Assembly: GCA_947383215.1 (NCBI GenBank)
Contig: CANDCP010000005.1
Location: forward strand, 51,152 to 115,151
Length of the DNA stretch: 64,000 nucleotides
Direction of reading: 5' to 3'
Source of the DNA: an uncultured Roseburia sp.
GTDB taxonomy: Bacteria > Bacillota > Clostridia > Lachnospirales > Lachnospiraceae
The notes under the pieces were generated by a model. It searched no databases, was not told the origin of the DNA, and was given only the letters and a program-made list of their open reading frames with translations. Made by a program: the position numbers and the translations under genes. Positions 18,075 to 28,474 of this stretch are shown piece by piece (the first letter of the stretch is position 1; each line of letters begins with the position of its first letter).

Positions 18075-19423
18075 GAGGTATGAACATGAAAAACATGAAG
18101 ATGAAAACAAAAATGATTTTGGGATTTGCAATTCCGATTCTTTTAACAATTGTTAACATTGTGCTTAGTGACTTGACGACCAAGGGAGCGATTAATGCGG
18201 AAAACGCAGAAATATTTGCAAAGAACGCCACGCTTTTTACGGCGGCGATCGCGGTGGTTTCCGTTGTGTTTACAGTTATCATTGCGACAATTTTGATTAA
18301 GGCAATCGAGAGATCTGTGGTACAGCTCTCCAACGCGGCAAAAGATATTGCGATGGGGCGCGTGGACATTGAACTGGTAAAATATAATAACGATGAATTT
18401 GGCGAGCTTGTGGACGCGTACAACAAAGTAATTGACAATATCAAATATCAGTCAAAGATAGCGCAGGAGGTTGCCAGCGGAAATTTGACAATTACGGTAA
18501 ACCCTGCTTCACCGGATGATTTGCTTGGAAATTCTTTAAAGAAACTGGTAGAAGATAATCTCCACGCGCTGTCGAACATCAGCGACGCGGGGTCTCAGGT
18601 AACAATCAGCTCATCGCAGGTGGCAAGCGCAAGCCAGGCATTGGCGCAGGGCTCCACGGAGCAGGCGAGCGCGATCGAAGAGATTACAGCCTCTATTGAT
18701 GAGATTGCAGATAAGACGAAGCAGAACGCGGAGCAGGCGAACGAGGCTGCCAGCCTCGTTGTTCGGGCGATCGACGATGTAAAACAGGGGAACAGACAGA
18801 TGGAAGACATGATGACCGCGATGCAGGATATCAATAAGTCGTCCGAAAGTATCTCTAAGATTATTAAGGTAATTGACGATATTGCATTCCAGACCAATAT
18901 TCTGGCGTTGAACGCGGCAGTTGAGGCCGCGAGAGCAGGCGAGGCAGGAAAGGGCTTTGCCGTTGTAGCGGAAGAGGTCAGAAGCCTTGCGGCGAAGAGT
19001 GCGGCTGCGGCTGCGGAGACCGCGGAATTAATTGAGGATTCAATCAATAAGGTTAGCTCGGGTTCACAGATTGTGGATGATACGGCAAAGGCCCTGGGCG
19101 CTATTACGAAAGTTGTTCAGGACAGTGAAGTGATTATCAATGGAATTGCCGAGTCTTCCAATTATCAGGCGACGGCGGTAGCGCAGATTGAGCAGGCGAT
19201 CGCGCAGGTTTCACAGGTAGTACAGACCAATTCCGCTACCAGCGAGCAGTGTGCGGCGGCCAGCGAGGAGCTTTCCAATCAGGCTTCGAGAATGCGCGAC
19301 ATGCTTTCCATTTATCACCTTGGTTCGGGAAATCTGCCTTCTCCAAGAGGCGCGTCGCTTCCTTCCGTTGCGAGCGCAAATGAACAGGTGATTTCACTGG
19401 AAGATGATTTTGGAAAATATTAA
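18071..19423 (+). CDS. Methyl-accepting chemotaxis protein with almost no extracellular sensor
   Basis: Chemoreceptor of 450 residues. Two membrane segments (about 15-36 and 53-78) are separated by only about 20 residues, so there is no periplasmic or extracellular ligand domain. A HAMP-like stretch (about 80-130) follows, then a long helical bundle with a normal signalling tip ([20 protein letters not shown]) that should dock CheA/CheW. There is no CheR-binding pentapeptide at the C-terminus. Input may come through the membrane segments, the HAMP region or a partner protein. ATG at 18080 or 18086, behind GAGAGG, is as likely a start as the ATGA-coupled 18071. A strong terminator follows. Confidence 0.92.
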   Translation: MRGMNMKNMKMKTKMILGFAIPILLTIVNIVLSDLTTKGAINAENAEIFAKNATLFTAAIAVVSVVFTVIIATILIKAIERSVVQLSNAAKDIAMGRVDIELVKYNNDEFGELVDAYNKVIDNIKYQSKIAQEVASGNLTITVNPASPDDLLGNSLKKLVEDNLHALSNISDAGSQVTISSSQVASASQALAQGSTEQASAIEEITASIDEIADKTKQNAEQANEAASLVVRAIDDVKQGNRQMEDMMTAMQDINKSSESISKIIKVIDDIAFQTNILALNAAVEAARAGEAGKGFAVVAEEVRSLAAKSAAAAAETAELIEDSINKVSSGSQIVDDTAKALGAITKVVQDSEVIINGIAESSNYQATAVAQIEQAIAQVSQVVQTNSATSEQCAAASEELSNQASRMRDMLSIYHLGSGNLPSPRGASLPSVASANEQVISLEDDFGKY

Positions 19424-19437
19424 ATGAAATTATGCGG

Positions 19438-19465
19438 CACAGGGACTTTTGTCCCTGTGTTTTTT
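19438..19465 (+). terminator. Terminator closing the chemosensory block
   Basis: CACAGGGAC (19438-19446), TTTT loop, GTCCCTGTG (19451-19459), then six Ts. A perfect 9-bp stem just after the MCP stop. Confidence 0.92.
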
Positions 19466-19502
19466 CCTGGCCGGGAAGCGTGCGGCCAGGCGAATGTAAG
19501 GC

Positions 19503-19530
19503 TGGACAGTTATTTGATGTATGTTATAAT
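19503..19530 (+). promoter_or_regulatory. Promoter for the methyltransferase-rnhA-addBA run
   Basis: TGGACA (19503-19508), 16-base spacer, TATAAT (19525-19530), 43 bases before the ATG at 19574. Confidence 0.7.
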
Positions 19531-19573
19531 GGGAGTGTGACACATCGATGAGAGGCGAATTTGGAGTTTAAAT

Positions 19574-20770
19574 ATGGAAGAAACACAGCGTGCGTTTTTA
19601 GAGAAAATAAAACCGGATGGCGTCAGAAAAATAATTTGCAGCAATGGGCGGGGGCAGGATTTAAAATTTCGAAAGCTTTGTATCGTTGCAAAAAAGAGCG
19701 GATACCAGATAGAGAAATACACGGAAAAACAGGTTTTTCATGAAAATACGGAAACCATAGATCTCTTTGAAATTGTCGAAATTTGTCTTGGCAGGTATCG
19801 GCAGATTGATATTTTTACAAAAGAAACGCAGTATACGGTTCGGCTTACTAAGAAGGGAAAGCGTTTGTACGGGGAGAACAGTCTGAAAAGGCAGATGGGA
19901 GAACCGGAGGAACATAACCGGAAAAAGCGTTATATTCTGGAAGAGGGGACGGTCATTGAGCCCCTTATTGATATGGGAATCTTTACAAAAGAAGGAAAAG
20001 TCGTCCGTTCAAAATATGATAAATTTAAGCAGATTAACCGTTTTCTTGAAATTATAGACGATGCGGTGCGGGAGAATGAGATGGAGCGCTGCAATATCAT
20101 AGACTTCGGATGTGGGAAGTCTTATCTTACGTTTATTGTCTACTATTATTTTACCTATGTAAGGCAGATTCCGGTAACGATCCTTGGACTCGATCTGAAA
20201 AAAGATGTGATTCAAAAGTGCAATGAGGCGGCTGTCCGTTACGGTTATGAAGGGCTTCGCTTTGAACTGGGGGATATCAACGGGTATCAGGCGGATTTCG
20301 ACGTAGATATGGTATTGACGCTGCATGCCTGTGATACGGCGACGGATTATGCGCTTTATAATGCGGTAAGCTGGAGAGCGAAGATGATTTTTTGCGTGCC
20401 GTGCTGTCAGCATGAATTGAACGGGCAGATGAAAAGCGGGGATTTCTCTCTTCTTATGCGCTACGGGATTGTAAAGGAACGGTTTGCGGCGCTTGCGACA
20501 GACGCGGTTCGAGGGAATCTGCTGGAGTACTGCGGTTATAAGACGCAGCTGATGGAATTTGTAGATTTGTCGCATACGCCGAAAAATATCCTGATTCGCG
20601 CGGTAAGAAAACCGATTGTGACAAAAGCCGTGAAACAACAGCGGTTAGCGGAGGTGGAGAGGCTGATGGAGGAATTTGGTTTTTCTCCGACGCTGTATAC
20701 GCTCCTTATTCAAAAAGAGAGAGAGAACCGAGGGATAGACGGGAACGCAGATGCGGAGGAAGAATCATAG
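19574..20770 (+). CDS. SAM-dependent methyltransferase (Methyltransf_32-like)
   Basis: Class I methyltransferase. The SAM-binding loop is DFGCGKSYLTFIVYYYF at about 176-192, the acidic strand 2 is ILGLDLKKDV, and a catalytic-type motif VPCCQHEL follows LHACDTATDYAL. This CxxHEL-type signature occurs in a widespread uncharacterised family related to RNA-modifying enzymes, so an rRNA or tRNA substrate is possible but not shown. The N-terminal 100 residues form a separate, family-specific domain. It is the first gene after a promoter and abuts the RNase H gene with no gap. Confidence 0.85.
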   Translation: MEETQRAFLEKIKPDGVRKIICSNGRGQDLKFRKLCIVAKKSGYQIEKYTEKQVFHENTETIDLFEIVEICLGRYRQIDIFTKETQYTVRLTKKGKRLYGENSLKRQMGEPEEHNRKKRYILEEGTVIEPLIDMGIFTKEGKVVRSKYDKFKQINRFLEIIDDAVRENEMERCNIIDFGCGKSYLTFIVYYYFTYVRQIPVTILGLDLKKDVIQKCNEAAVRYGYEGLRFELGDINGYQADFDVDMVLTLHACDTATDYALYNAVSWRAKMIFCVPCCQHELNGQMKSGDFSLLMRYGIVKERFAALATDAVRGNLLEYCGYKTQLMEFVDLSHTPKNILIRAVRKPIVTKAVKQQRLAEVERLMEEFGFSPTLYTLLIQKERENRGIDGNADAEEES

Positions 20771-21361
20771 ATGGCGGGAAAATATTATGCAGTAAAAAAA
20801 GGAATAACTCCGGGGATATATGGCAGTTGGGAGGAATGTAAACGTATGGTTGACGGCTATCCCGGCGCGCAGTATAAAAGCTTTAAGACGAAAACGGAGG
20901 CGGAGGCATACCTCAAGGGGGAAAAGTGCGGGCAGGATGTTTCGGGCGGCGCATATTCGTTCGTAGACGGTTCTTACAATGGAGAGACAAAGGTTTACGG
21001 TTATGGCGGTTTTCTTTCATATGACGGGAAGAAAGAGATTCTTCAGGGATCCGGGGAAGACGGGGATATGGCAAAAATGCGCAACGTTGCGGGAGAGATT
21101 TTGGGCAGTATGGCGGCGGTAAGGCGCGCGCTGGAGCTGGGATTGAAAGAGCTTGTCATTTATTATGATTATATGGGAATTGAGATGTGGGCGACGGGAA
21201 GCTGGAAGCGAAATAAGGAAGGTACGATCGCTTATTTTAATTATATGCAGTCTGTAAAGGATAAGATACGGCTCAATTTTATAAAAGTAAAAGGGCATTC
21301 CGGTGTGGAGGGGAATGAGGAGGCAGACCGGCTTGCAAAAGAAGCGGTCGGGATTTTGTAG
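20771..21361 (+). CDS. rnhA: Ribonuclease H1 with N-terminal viroplasmin (hybrid-binding) domain
   Basis: Degrades RNA in RNA-DNA hybrids. Residues 1-50 are the caulimovirus-VI/viroplasmin-type hybrid-binding domain (YYAVKKGITPGIYGSWEECK). The RNase H fold follows with acidic active-site residues in FVDGSYN, the Glu of RNVAGEI, the Asp in YYDYMGIEMW and the Asp of GNEEADRLA. VKGHSG is the usual substrate loop. The ATG directly follows the methyltransferase stop. It is followed by addB in a region of DNA repair and recombination genes. Confidence 0.95.
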   Translation: MAGKYYAVKKGITPGIYGSWEECKRMVDGYPGAQYKSFKTKTEAEAYLKGEKCGQDVSGGAYSFVDGSYNGETKVYGYGGFLSYDGKKEILQGSGEDGDMAKMRNVAGEILGSMAAVRRALELGLKELVIYYDYMGIEMWATGSWKRNKEGTIAYFNYMQSVKDKIRLNFIKVKGHSGVEGNEEADRLAKEAVGIL

Positions 21362-21377
21362 ATTTTCGGAGGAAGTT

Positions 21378-24300
21378 ATGGCATTACAGTTTGTATTGGG
21401 GAGCAGCGGCAGCGGAAAATCGACGTGGCTTTATGAGCGGATTGTGCGGATGGCGAAACGGCAGCCCGGGCAGATATTTTACGTGATCGTGCCGGAACAG
21501 TTTACCATGCAGACGCAGCGGGAATTGGTGCAAAAATCCGGCGGAGGAATCATGAATATTGACGTGGTCAGCTTTCAGCGGCTTGCCTATCGGGTGTTTG
21601 ACGAGATCGGAAAGCAGGACATCGTCATACTGGAAGAAACCGGTAAGAATCTGCTTTTGCGCAAAGTGGCGGAAGAACATAAGGACAAGCTTCGGGTTTT
21701 ATCCGGGAATATGAAAAAAATGGGTTATGTCAGCGAGATGAAATCCCTGATATCCGAACTGACGCAGTATCATATTTCTCCGGAAGATCTGGAGGATTTT
21801 TTAGATTCTGCGCTAACTTTTGACGAAGAGAATGCAGCCGGGACGGTGTCTTTGGGATTTTCCTATAAAATGAAGGATATACTTACGATGTATCGCGAAT
21901 TTGAGGCGTATCTCTCCGATAAGCTTGTGACGGCGGAGGCGGTGCTCGATGTGCTGGCGGACGTGGCGGAGCAGTCAAGCCTTTTGAATAACAGTGTGCT
22001 GGCGTTAGACGGATTTACGGGGTTCACGCCGATACAGAATTATCTGATGAAAAAACTGATGAGGCTTAGCAAAGATATTTATATTACGCTCACGATAGAT
22101 CCAAGAGAAGATTTTTATCATTATCGGGATATGCAGGAGCTTTTTGCAATGAGTAAAAAAACAATTGCGTCCGTTATGCGCATGGCAGGTGAGGCGGGTA
22201 TGGATATCGAAAAACCGATAATCTTACAGGACGCTGAAAAATCAAGATTTTCCGACTCGCCCATGCTTGCGTCGCTGGAGCAGAATCTTTTTCGTCTTGG
22301 GGCAAGGCCCTACGAGGGCGACGGGGGGCAGATCGGGATTTACTCTCTTGCGAACCCAAAAGAGGAGCTTGTGTTTGTGGCCGGAGAAATTAAGCGCCTT
22401 GTCCGCGAGAAGGGCTATCGGTACAAAGATTTTGCCGTGGTCAGCGGAGATGTCGAGGCGTACGGAAACTATGTGCCGCAGGTATTTTCCTGTTATGATA
22501 TTCCTTATTTTCTGGACACTACGAAAAATATATTGCTGCATCCGTTTATCGAATTCGTCCGCGCGGTATTAGAAATTGTAGAGAGCGATTTCTCGTGCGA
22601 CAGCGTGTTCCGCTATCTGCGCAGCAATTTGACGCTGCGCAGGGAAGGGGAGAGCGTGCGCGACCGCCGTGTGGACAGTTCGCTGATTGACAGGCTGGAA
22701 AATTATATACTTGCCTCAGGAATCCGCGGGCATAAGGCGTGGTCGAAGCGCTTTTCGTATCTGCCGCGCACAATGACGCAGGAACAGCTCGAGGAGCTTG
22801 AGACTTTTCGGGCAGAGCAGATGGAGCTTCTCTTGCCGCTCTGGGATGTTTTTGTGAGAAAACATGCGACCGTGCGGGAGCAGTCGATGGCGCTCTACCG
22901 GTTTCTCAGAGAGTTGGAAGTGGAACAGCAGTTAAAGGAGCGGGAGATTTTTTATCGGGAGAACGGAGATTTTACAAAAGAGAGGGAGTATGCGCAGATA
23001 TACAGGATATTGATGGATTTGCTTGATAAGATGACGTCTCTTTTGGAGGGGGAGGAGCTTACGGTAAAGGAGTACGCACAGATCCTTGACGCCGGATTTG
23101 ACGCGGCGAGAGTGGGAGTAATCCCGAGCGGTTACGACAGGGTAACGGTGGGCGATATCGAGCGGACGCGTCTGGCTCATGTGAAAGTTTTGTTTTTTGT
23201 GGGATTAAACAACGGAATTGTGCCGAAATCCGACACGCGGTTTGGAATTCTTTCGCAGATGGAAAGACAAGAGCTTGCGAAGCATAATCTTGCGCTTGCG
23301 CCGACTGCAAGGGAGCGTGTGTTTATGCAGAGATTTTATCTCTATCTTGTGATGACGAAGCCCTCTGATATTTTGTATCTCTTGTGCGCGAGGGTCGGGG
23401 GGGACGGACAGGCATTGCGCCGTTCTTATCTTCTCGGAACGGTTCAAAAGCTTTTCCCGGATTTGTCCGTACAGGAAATCGAAGAGATGGATTTTAAGAA
23501 TCTGATCGTAACCCCGAAGAGCAGCCTCGCTTTTTATCTGGATTATCTGAGAGGGCTTAGGGAAGAGGGATACATATATGACAAACAAAAATCGCAGCTT
23601 TTTGGGGCGCTGGGAGATTGGTATCAGGGGGATGAGGAGTATCTGCGGTTAATCGGGCAGATTGAGGAAGCCGCGAAGATGCATTACCAGGGAAATGCGA
23701 TAAGCTCCGCGGTGGCGAAAGCGCTGTATGGCAGCGTCTTAAAGAACAGCGTGACGAGATTAGAACGGTTTGCTTCGTGTGCGTGCGAACATTTTTTGCG
23801 CTACGGACTGTGTTTAAGCGAGCGCGAAATCAGTCAGTTTGCCGCGATGGATATGGGAAGCATTTATCATCTCGCGTTGGAGAAGTATGCCGCAAAGCTG
23901 GCAGAGAGCGAATATGACTGGTTTACGGTGGAAAAACCGATGCGAAAAGAGCTGGTTGCGCTTTCGCTGCGGGAGGCGGTTTTAGAGAGTGGAAATCAGG
24001 CGCTTGCGCAGACGTCTAAAAATCAATATTTTCTTTATCGTATGCAGGAGATTTTGCAGACGACGGTTCGCGCGTTGACGGATCAGGTGCGCGCGGGAAA
24101 GTTCGTACCGGAGGATTTTGAGATCTCATTTGCGTTTACGCAGGAGCTTGACGCGGTGAACTTTGCCTTAAGCGAGGAAGAAAAAATGCATCTTCAGGGA
24201 AGAATCGACCGCGTGGACACATATCGCGAGGGCGGAACGCTTTATGTGAAGGTGATTGACTATAAGTCGGGAAACACGAACTTCGATTTGCTGTCGTTGT

Positions 24301-24881
24301 ACCACGGTTTGCAGCTGCAGCTTGTGGTCTATCTAAATGCGGCGGTGGAGGTGTTAAAGAAGGAGTATCCGGATGATAAGGTGCTGCCGGCCGGGATTTT
24401 TTATTATCACATCGACGACCCCGTCGTCGAGGGGAACGGCGGAGAGAGCGAAACGGAAATTTATGAGCAGATTTTGGAAAAGCTGCGGCCGGACGGTCTT
24501 ATAAATGCCGAGCGGACGGTTTACGAGGCGATGGATAACGGGATTGACGGGAAATCTAAGGTGATACCTGTGACAGTTTCTAAGGATAAGACGCTCTCAA
24601 AGGCGTCGAAAGCGGTGACAGAGGAAGAATTTGAGGTGATTTCGGCCTATGTGGATCGAATGATGAAAAGACTTGGGAAGCGTATGGTTGACGGGGAAGT
24701 AAAGGCGGAGCCGTATCAGCTTAAGGAGAAAGAGAGCTGTACGTTTTGTCCGTATGCCGGGGTTTGCGGGTTTGACAGGAATGTGCCGGGATATCAGTAT
24801 CGCAGGCTGGAAGATGGTATGGACAGGGAAGATATTTTGAAGAAGATGGCAAAGGAGAATACGCAGGAGGAAAACGAATGA
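21378..24881 (+). CDS. addB: ATP-dependent helicase/nuclease subunit B, AddB
   Basis: Partner of AddA in the AddAB double-strand break end-processing enzyme (RecBCD equivalent). The P-loop is at the very N-terminus (LGSSGSGKSTWL). The C-terminal nuclease has a VIDYKSG motif. The four 4Fe-4S cysteines fall at Cys801 (FASCACEHF), Cys1121, Cys1124 and Cys1130 (CTFCPYAGVC), the same numbers as I recall for B. subtilis AddB, which supports the ATG at 21378 with its GGAGGAAG site. The frame is open upstream into rnhA, but those longer starts are not needed. Its stop overlaps addA by 4 bases. Confidence 0.96.
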   Translation: MALQFVLGSSGSGKSTWLYERIVRMAKRQPGQIFYVIVPEQFTMQTQRELVQKSGGGIMNIDVVSFQRLAYRVFDEIGKQDIVILEETGKNLLLRKVAEEHKDKLRVLSGNMKKMGYVSEMKSLISELTQYHISPEDLEDFLDSALTFDEENAAGTVSLGFSYKMKDILTMYREFEAYLSDKLVTAEAVLDVLADVAEQSSLLNNSVLALDGFTGFTPIQNYLMKKLMRLSKDIYITLTIDPREDFYHYRDMQELFAMSKKTIASVMRMAGEAGMDIEKPIILQDAEKSRFSDSPMLASLEQNLFRLGARPYEGDGGQIGIYSLANPKEELVFVAGEIKRLVREKGYRYKDFAVVSGDVEAYGNYVPQVFSCYDIPYFLDTTKNILLHPFIEFVRAVLEIVESDFSCDSVFRYLRSNLTLRREGESVRDRRVDSSLIDRLENYILASGIRGHKAWSKRFSYLPRTMTQEQLEELETFRAEQMELLLPLWDVFVRKHATVREQSMALYRFLRELEVEQQLKEREIFYRENGDFTKEREYAQIYRILMDLLDKMTSLLEGEELTVKEYAQILDAGFDAARVGVIPSGYDRVTVGDIERTRLAHVKVLFFVGLNNGIVPKSDTRFGILSQMERQELAKHNLALAPTARERVFMQRFYLYLVMTKPSDILYLLCARVGGDGQALRRSYLLGTVQKLFPDLSVQEIEEMDFKNLIVTPKSSLAFYLDYLRGLREEGYIYDKQKSQLFGALGDWYQGDEEYLRLIGQIEEAAKMHYQGNAISSAVAKALYGSVLKNSVTRLERFASCACEHFLRYGLCLSEREISQFAAMDMGSIYHLALEKYAAKLAESEYDWFTVEKPMRKELVALSLREAVLESGNQALAQTSKNQYFLYRMQEILQTTVRALTDQVRAGKFVPEDFEISFAFTQELDAVNFALSEEEKMHLQGRIDRVDTYREGGTLYVKVIDYKSGNTNFDLLSLYHGLQLQLVVYLNAAVEVLKKEYPDDKVLPAGIFYYHIDDPVVEGNGGESETEIYEQILEKLRPDGLINAERTVYEAMDNGIDGKSKVIPVTVSKDKTLSKASKAVTEEEFEVISAYVDRMMKRLGKRMVDGEVKAEPYQLKEKESCTFCPYAGVCGFDRNVPGYQYRRLEDGMDREDILKKMAKENTQEENE

Positions 24882-27800
24882 GAATATCGTGGACGCGGGA
24901 ACAGCAAAAGGTTATTGATTTGAGAAAACGCAATATTCTTGTATCGGCGGCCGCAGGCTCGGGAAAGACGGCCGTACTCGTAGAGCGAATAAAAAAACGT
25001 GTCTTGGAAGATGAAAATCCCATAGATATGGATGAACTGTTGGTTGTGACCTTTACGAAGGCGGCCGCCGCGCAGATGCGCGACCGCATTGGGGCGGCAA
25101 TCGAGAGTGAGATCGCGTTGAACCCTTCGAATCCCAGGCTTCAGCAACAGCTTGCCCTGATACAGAACGCACAGATTACGACGATAGACAGCTTTTGCCT
25201 TTACGTGATTCGAAATCATTTTCACAAAATTGATTTGGAGCCAAACTTTCGAATTGCGGATGAGGGAGAGCTGAAGCTTCTAAAAGAGGAGGTGCTTGAG
25301 GGCCTTTTAGAGAGGGAATATGAGGCGGGGACAAAAGAGTTTTTGGATCTTGCGGATATCTATACGACGGGCAAGAGCGACGACGCGTTCAAAGGGTTGA
25401 TTTTACAGCTCTTCGAGTATGCGCAGAGCTTTCCTTGGCCGAAAGAATGGCTCGCTTCCTGTGAGGAAGGCTATGGCATAGAGACGGCGGAGGAGCTGAC
25501 GTTAAGCCCGCTGTTTCGCTGCCTTATGACGTATATTTTGAATATGGCGGACGGAATCCGTAAAAAAATGGAGCGGGTTTGTAATCTTTGTCTTGCGCAG
25601 GAAGGGCCGTATATGTACGAGGACGCCGTTAAATCCGATATAGAGCAGATAAAGAGACTTCAGGCTGCGAAGACATACGGGGAAGCGTATGATTGGATGC
25701 GGTCTGTCAGCTGGGCAAAGCTAAAAGCGGCAAGGGGATTTACAGGCAGCAAAGAGATGCAGGAGTATGTCAAGGCGGCAAGAAACGATTGGAAGAAAAC
25801 GCTCGATGCAATCGGAAAAAAGTTCTTTTTTCTGCCGCTTAAAGATTTCGTCGGACAGACCGGGCGCCTGTTTCCGATTGTTCACAAATTGATTGCGCTG
25901 ACGACAGATTTTATGGATGCGTTCGCGAAAAAGAAGCGCGATAAAAATATCGTGGACTTTGGAGATCTGGAGCATTTTGCGCTGGAAATCCTTGTAGACC
26001 GCGAGACGAAGGCGCCGACGGTTACGGCGCGGGAATTTCAGCAGGCGTACGCGGAAATTATGATTGACGAGTATCAGGACAGCAATTATGTGCAGGAGGC
26101 GATTCTTCGGGCAATTTCAAGGGAGAGCCGCGGGGAGAATAATATTTTTATGGTGGGAGACGTCAAACAGAGCATTTACCGTTTCCGCCTGGCAAGGCCG
26201 GAGCTTTTTATGGAGAAGTTTGATACATACAGTCTCGACGATTCCGACAGACAGCGAATTGATCTGCACGAAAATTTTCGCAGCAGAAAGGAAGTTCTTG
26301 CCATTACAAATGATATTTTTCGAAAAATTATGCGCCGGAGCCTGGGCAATATTGAATATGACGACGCGGCCGCGCTCTATCCGGGCGCGTCGTACCCCGA
26401 TATGAGTCAGATGTTCGAACCGGAAATTTTGATTGCGGACAGCGCTGACGAAATGCTGGAGGAGCTTTCGGAGGACAAGATTCATATGGAAGCGCATATG
26501 GTTGCAGGAAGGATTCTCGAGATGTTGGAGAATCAGCTTGTGACAGACGAGAAGAGCGGAGAGCTTAGAAAAGTGCGTCCCGGGGATATTGTCATTCTAT
26601 TGCGCAGCCTTAGCGGATACGCCCAGGTATTTGCGGACGTATTGATGAGCCACGGAATTGCCGCGCATACCACGACAAAAACCGGCTATTTTTCCGCCGT
26701 TGAAGTGCAGACCGTTTTGAATTACTTACGGATTCTGGATAATCCGTTACAGGATATTCCGCTTGCGGCAGTCCTGAAATCGCCGATTGGGGGATTTACG
26801 GAAGAGGAGCTGGCGCTGGTGCGTATCAGTAACCGGGAAAAAACGTTTAGCGAAGCGTTTTTTGACGGCGTGAGGGAAGGCGTATTTTTGGAGCTTTTAT
26901 CGGAGAAAGCAAATGAGTTTTACCGCACATACGAAAAGCTTCGGGGAGAAATTCTGGATCGTCCGATACACGAACTGTTGACGGCGGTTTTGGAGGAGAC
27001 GGGGTATGAGCGAATTGCGGCGGCAATGCCGGGTGGCAGGCAGCGTCAGGCGAATATCGCAATGCTTGTCGAAAAGGCGATCGCCTATGAGACGACCAGT
27101 TACCGAGGTTTATTTCATTTCATTCGTTATATTGACGAGCTTCAGAAATATCATGTGGATTTTGGAGAGGCGGATCTTGTCGGTGAAAATGAGGATGCCG
27201 TGCGGATTATGAGCGTTCATAAAAGCAAGGGTCTGGAGTTTCCGGTTGTTTTTGTGAGCGGTTTGGGGAAACATTTTAACAGACAGGATTCCCGCAGCCG
27301 CATGATTCTGCACCATGAATTCGGCATAGGACTGGATGAAATCGACAGAGAGAGGCGATTGAAGATCCCGACAATTTACAAGAGGATTTTGGCAAATCAG
27401 AGCGATCTCGAAAATTTGGGGGAAGAGCTCCGCATCTTTTATGTTGCTTTGACAAGGGCAAAAGAAAAGCTCGTATTGACGGCTTCCACGGATCATCCGT
27501 CAGAGCGCGTCGAAGCCGGCCGTTTGATTTACGAGGGGGCGGAGGAGATTGAGTTTCCTGCTATTGCGGGAGCGCTCAGCTATCTCGACTGGACGCTTGC
27601 CGCGTTGGCAACGTACGGCGGGAAATACCGGATCTCGTCTGTCGGCGTGTCGGATCTTGTGTGGCGGGAGGCCGCGCGTCAGATAAAAGACGAACGGCTT
27701 GCCGGGGAGGCTTTTCTTGCGGAGGGGGAGGTATCGCAGGAGGCGAGGGAGTTTGTAAATGAACGGCTCTCTTATCGGTATCCGTATCAGGCTTCCGTTG

Positions 27801-28456
27801 ATTTACAGATGAAATATTCGGTGTCCGAGCTAAAGCACCGTGAGATGCGAAAGCTCCAGGAGGCGCAGGAGCTTGAGACGGCGCCGGAATTTTTGGAGAG
27901 ACCTGTCGTTCCCTATATTCCTTCTTTTGCGGCGGAGGAGGGCGGGAGGGAAGAGGTCAGCCTGGGTGCGCTGCGGGGGACTGCGGTACATCGTGTGCTG
28001 GAATGTCTTGACTTTCCTTCGCTTTCGGGTGATAATCTTCTTAAAAATGTGGAACAGCAGGTGGAGCGGATGCTGTCTTTGGAGCGCATTACGCCGGAAA
28101 TGAAGAAATTGATAAATCCGGCGGCGATTGCGGAGTTTTTAAATTCTCCGGTGGGAAAACGCATGAGGGCGGCGGCAAAACGGGGAGAGCTTTTTAGGGA
28201 GAAGCCGTTTGTACTTGGCGTGCAGGAGGAAGAATTGATACTGATCCAGGGGATTATTGACGTATTCTGGATCGAAGACCGCAGGATTTATCTTCTCGAT
28301 TATAAGACTGACCGTGTATCGGACGATGGACAGCTTGTAAAAATGTACAAAGAACAGATCGAATTGTATGCGAGGGCGCTTCATGAAATCTGGAATATGG
28401 AGGTTGCCGGCCGGTTCCTTTATTCGTTTTGTCTCCATAAGATTGTGCCGCTGTGA
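24878..28456 (+). CDS. addA: ATP-dependent helicase/nuclease subunit A, AddA
   Basis: UvrD-family motor plus RecB-type nuclease of AddAB. Walker A AAAGSGKTAVL at about 24-34; motif II IDEYQDSN (about 400); motif III GDVKQSIYRFR; motif V/VI SVHKSKGLEFPVV and FYVALTRAKEKL. The C-terminal nuclease motif is LLDYKTDRV. 1192 residues is normal. ATGA coupling to addB ensures equal expression. Followed after 18 bases by maf. Confidence 0.97.
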   Translation: MRISWTREQQKVIDLRKRNILVSAAAGSGKTAVLVERIKKRVLEDENPIDMDELLVVTFTKAAAAQMRDRIGAAIESEIALNPSNPRLQQQLALIQNAQITTIDSFCLYVIRNHFHKIDLEPNFRIADEGELKLLKEEVLEGLLEREYEAGTKEFLDLADIYTTGKSDDAFKGLILQLFEYAQSFPWPKEWLASCEEGYGIETAEELTLSPLFRCLMTYILNMADGIRKKMERVCNLCLAQEGPYMYEDAVKSDIEQIKRLQAAKTYGEAYDWMRSVSWAKLKAARGFTGSKEMQEYVKAARNDWKKTLDAIGKKFFFLPLKDFVGQTGRLFPIVHKLIALTTDFMDAFAKKKRDKNIVDFGDLEHFALEILVDRETKAPTVTAREFQQAYAEIMIDEYQDSNYVQEAILRAISRESRGENNIFMVGDVKQSIYRFRLARPELFMEKFDTYSLDDSDRQRIDLHENFRSRKEVLAITNDIFRKIMRRSLGNIEYDDAAALYPGASYPDMSQMFEPEILIADSADEMLEELSEDKIHMEAHMVAGRILEMLENQLVTDEKSGELRKVRPGDIVILLRSLSGYAQVFADVLMSHGIAAHTTTKTGYFSAVEVQTVLNYLRILDNPLQDIPLAAVLKSPIGGFTEEELALVRISNREKTFSEAFFDGVREGVFLELLSEKANEFYRTYEKLRGEILDRPIHELLTAVLEETGYERIAAAMPGGRQRQANIAMLVEKAIAYETTSYRGLFHFIRYIDELQKYHVDFGEADLVGENEDAVRIMSVHKSKGLEFPVVFVSGLGKHFNRQDSRSRMILHHEFGIGLDEIDRERRLKIPTIYKRILANQSDLENLGEELRIFYVALTRAKEKLVLTASTDHPSERVEAGRLIYEGAEEIEFPAIAGALSYLDWTLAALATYGGKYRISSVGVSDLVWREAARQIKDERLAGEAFLAEGEVSQEAREFVNERLSYRYPYQASVDLQMKYSVSELKHREMRKLQEAQELETAPEFLERPVVPYIPSFAAEEGGREEVSLGALRGTAVHRVLECLDFPSLSGDNLLKNVEQQVERMLSLERITPEMKKLINPAAIAEFLNSPVGKRMRAAAKRGELFREKPFVLGVQEEELILIQGIIDVFWIEDRRIYLLDYKTDRVSDDGQLVKMYKEQIELYARALHEIWNMEVAGRFLYSFCLHKIVPL

Positions 28457-28474
28457 TAACGGAGGTAACAGAAT

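Noticed and set aside
8865-19423. Reading the chemotaxis block as part of a flagellar operon
   Set aside because: No flagellar structural, export or switch gene and no CheC or CheD is found here, so a flagellar role cannot be claimed from this window.
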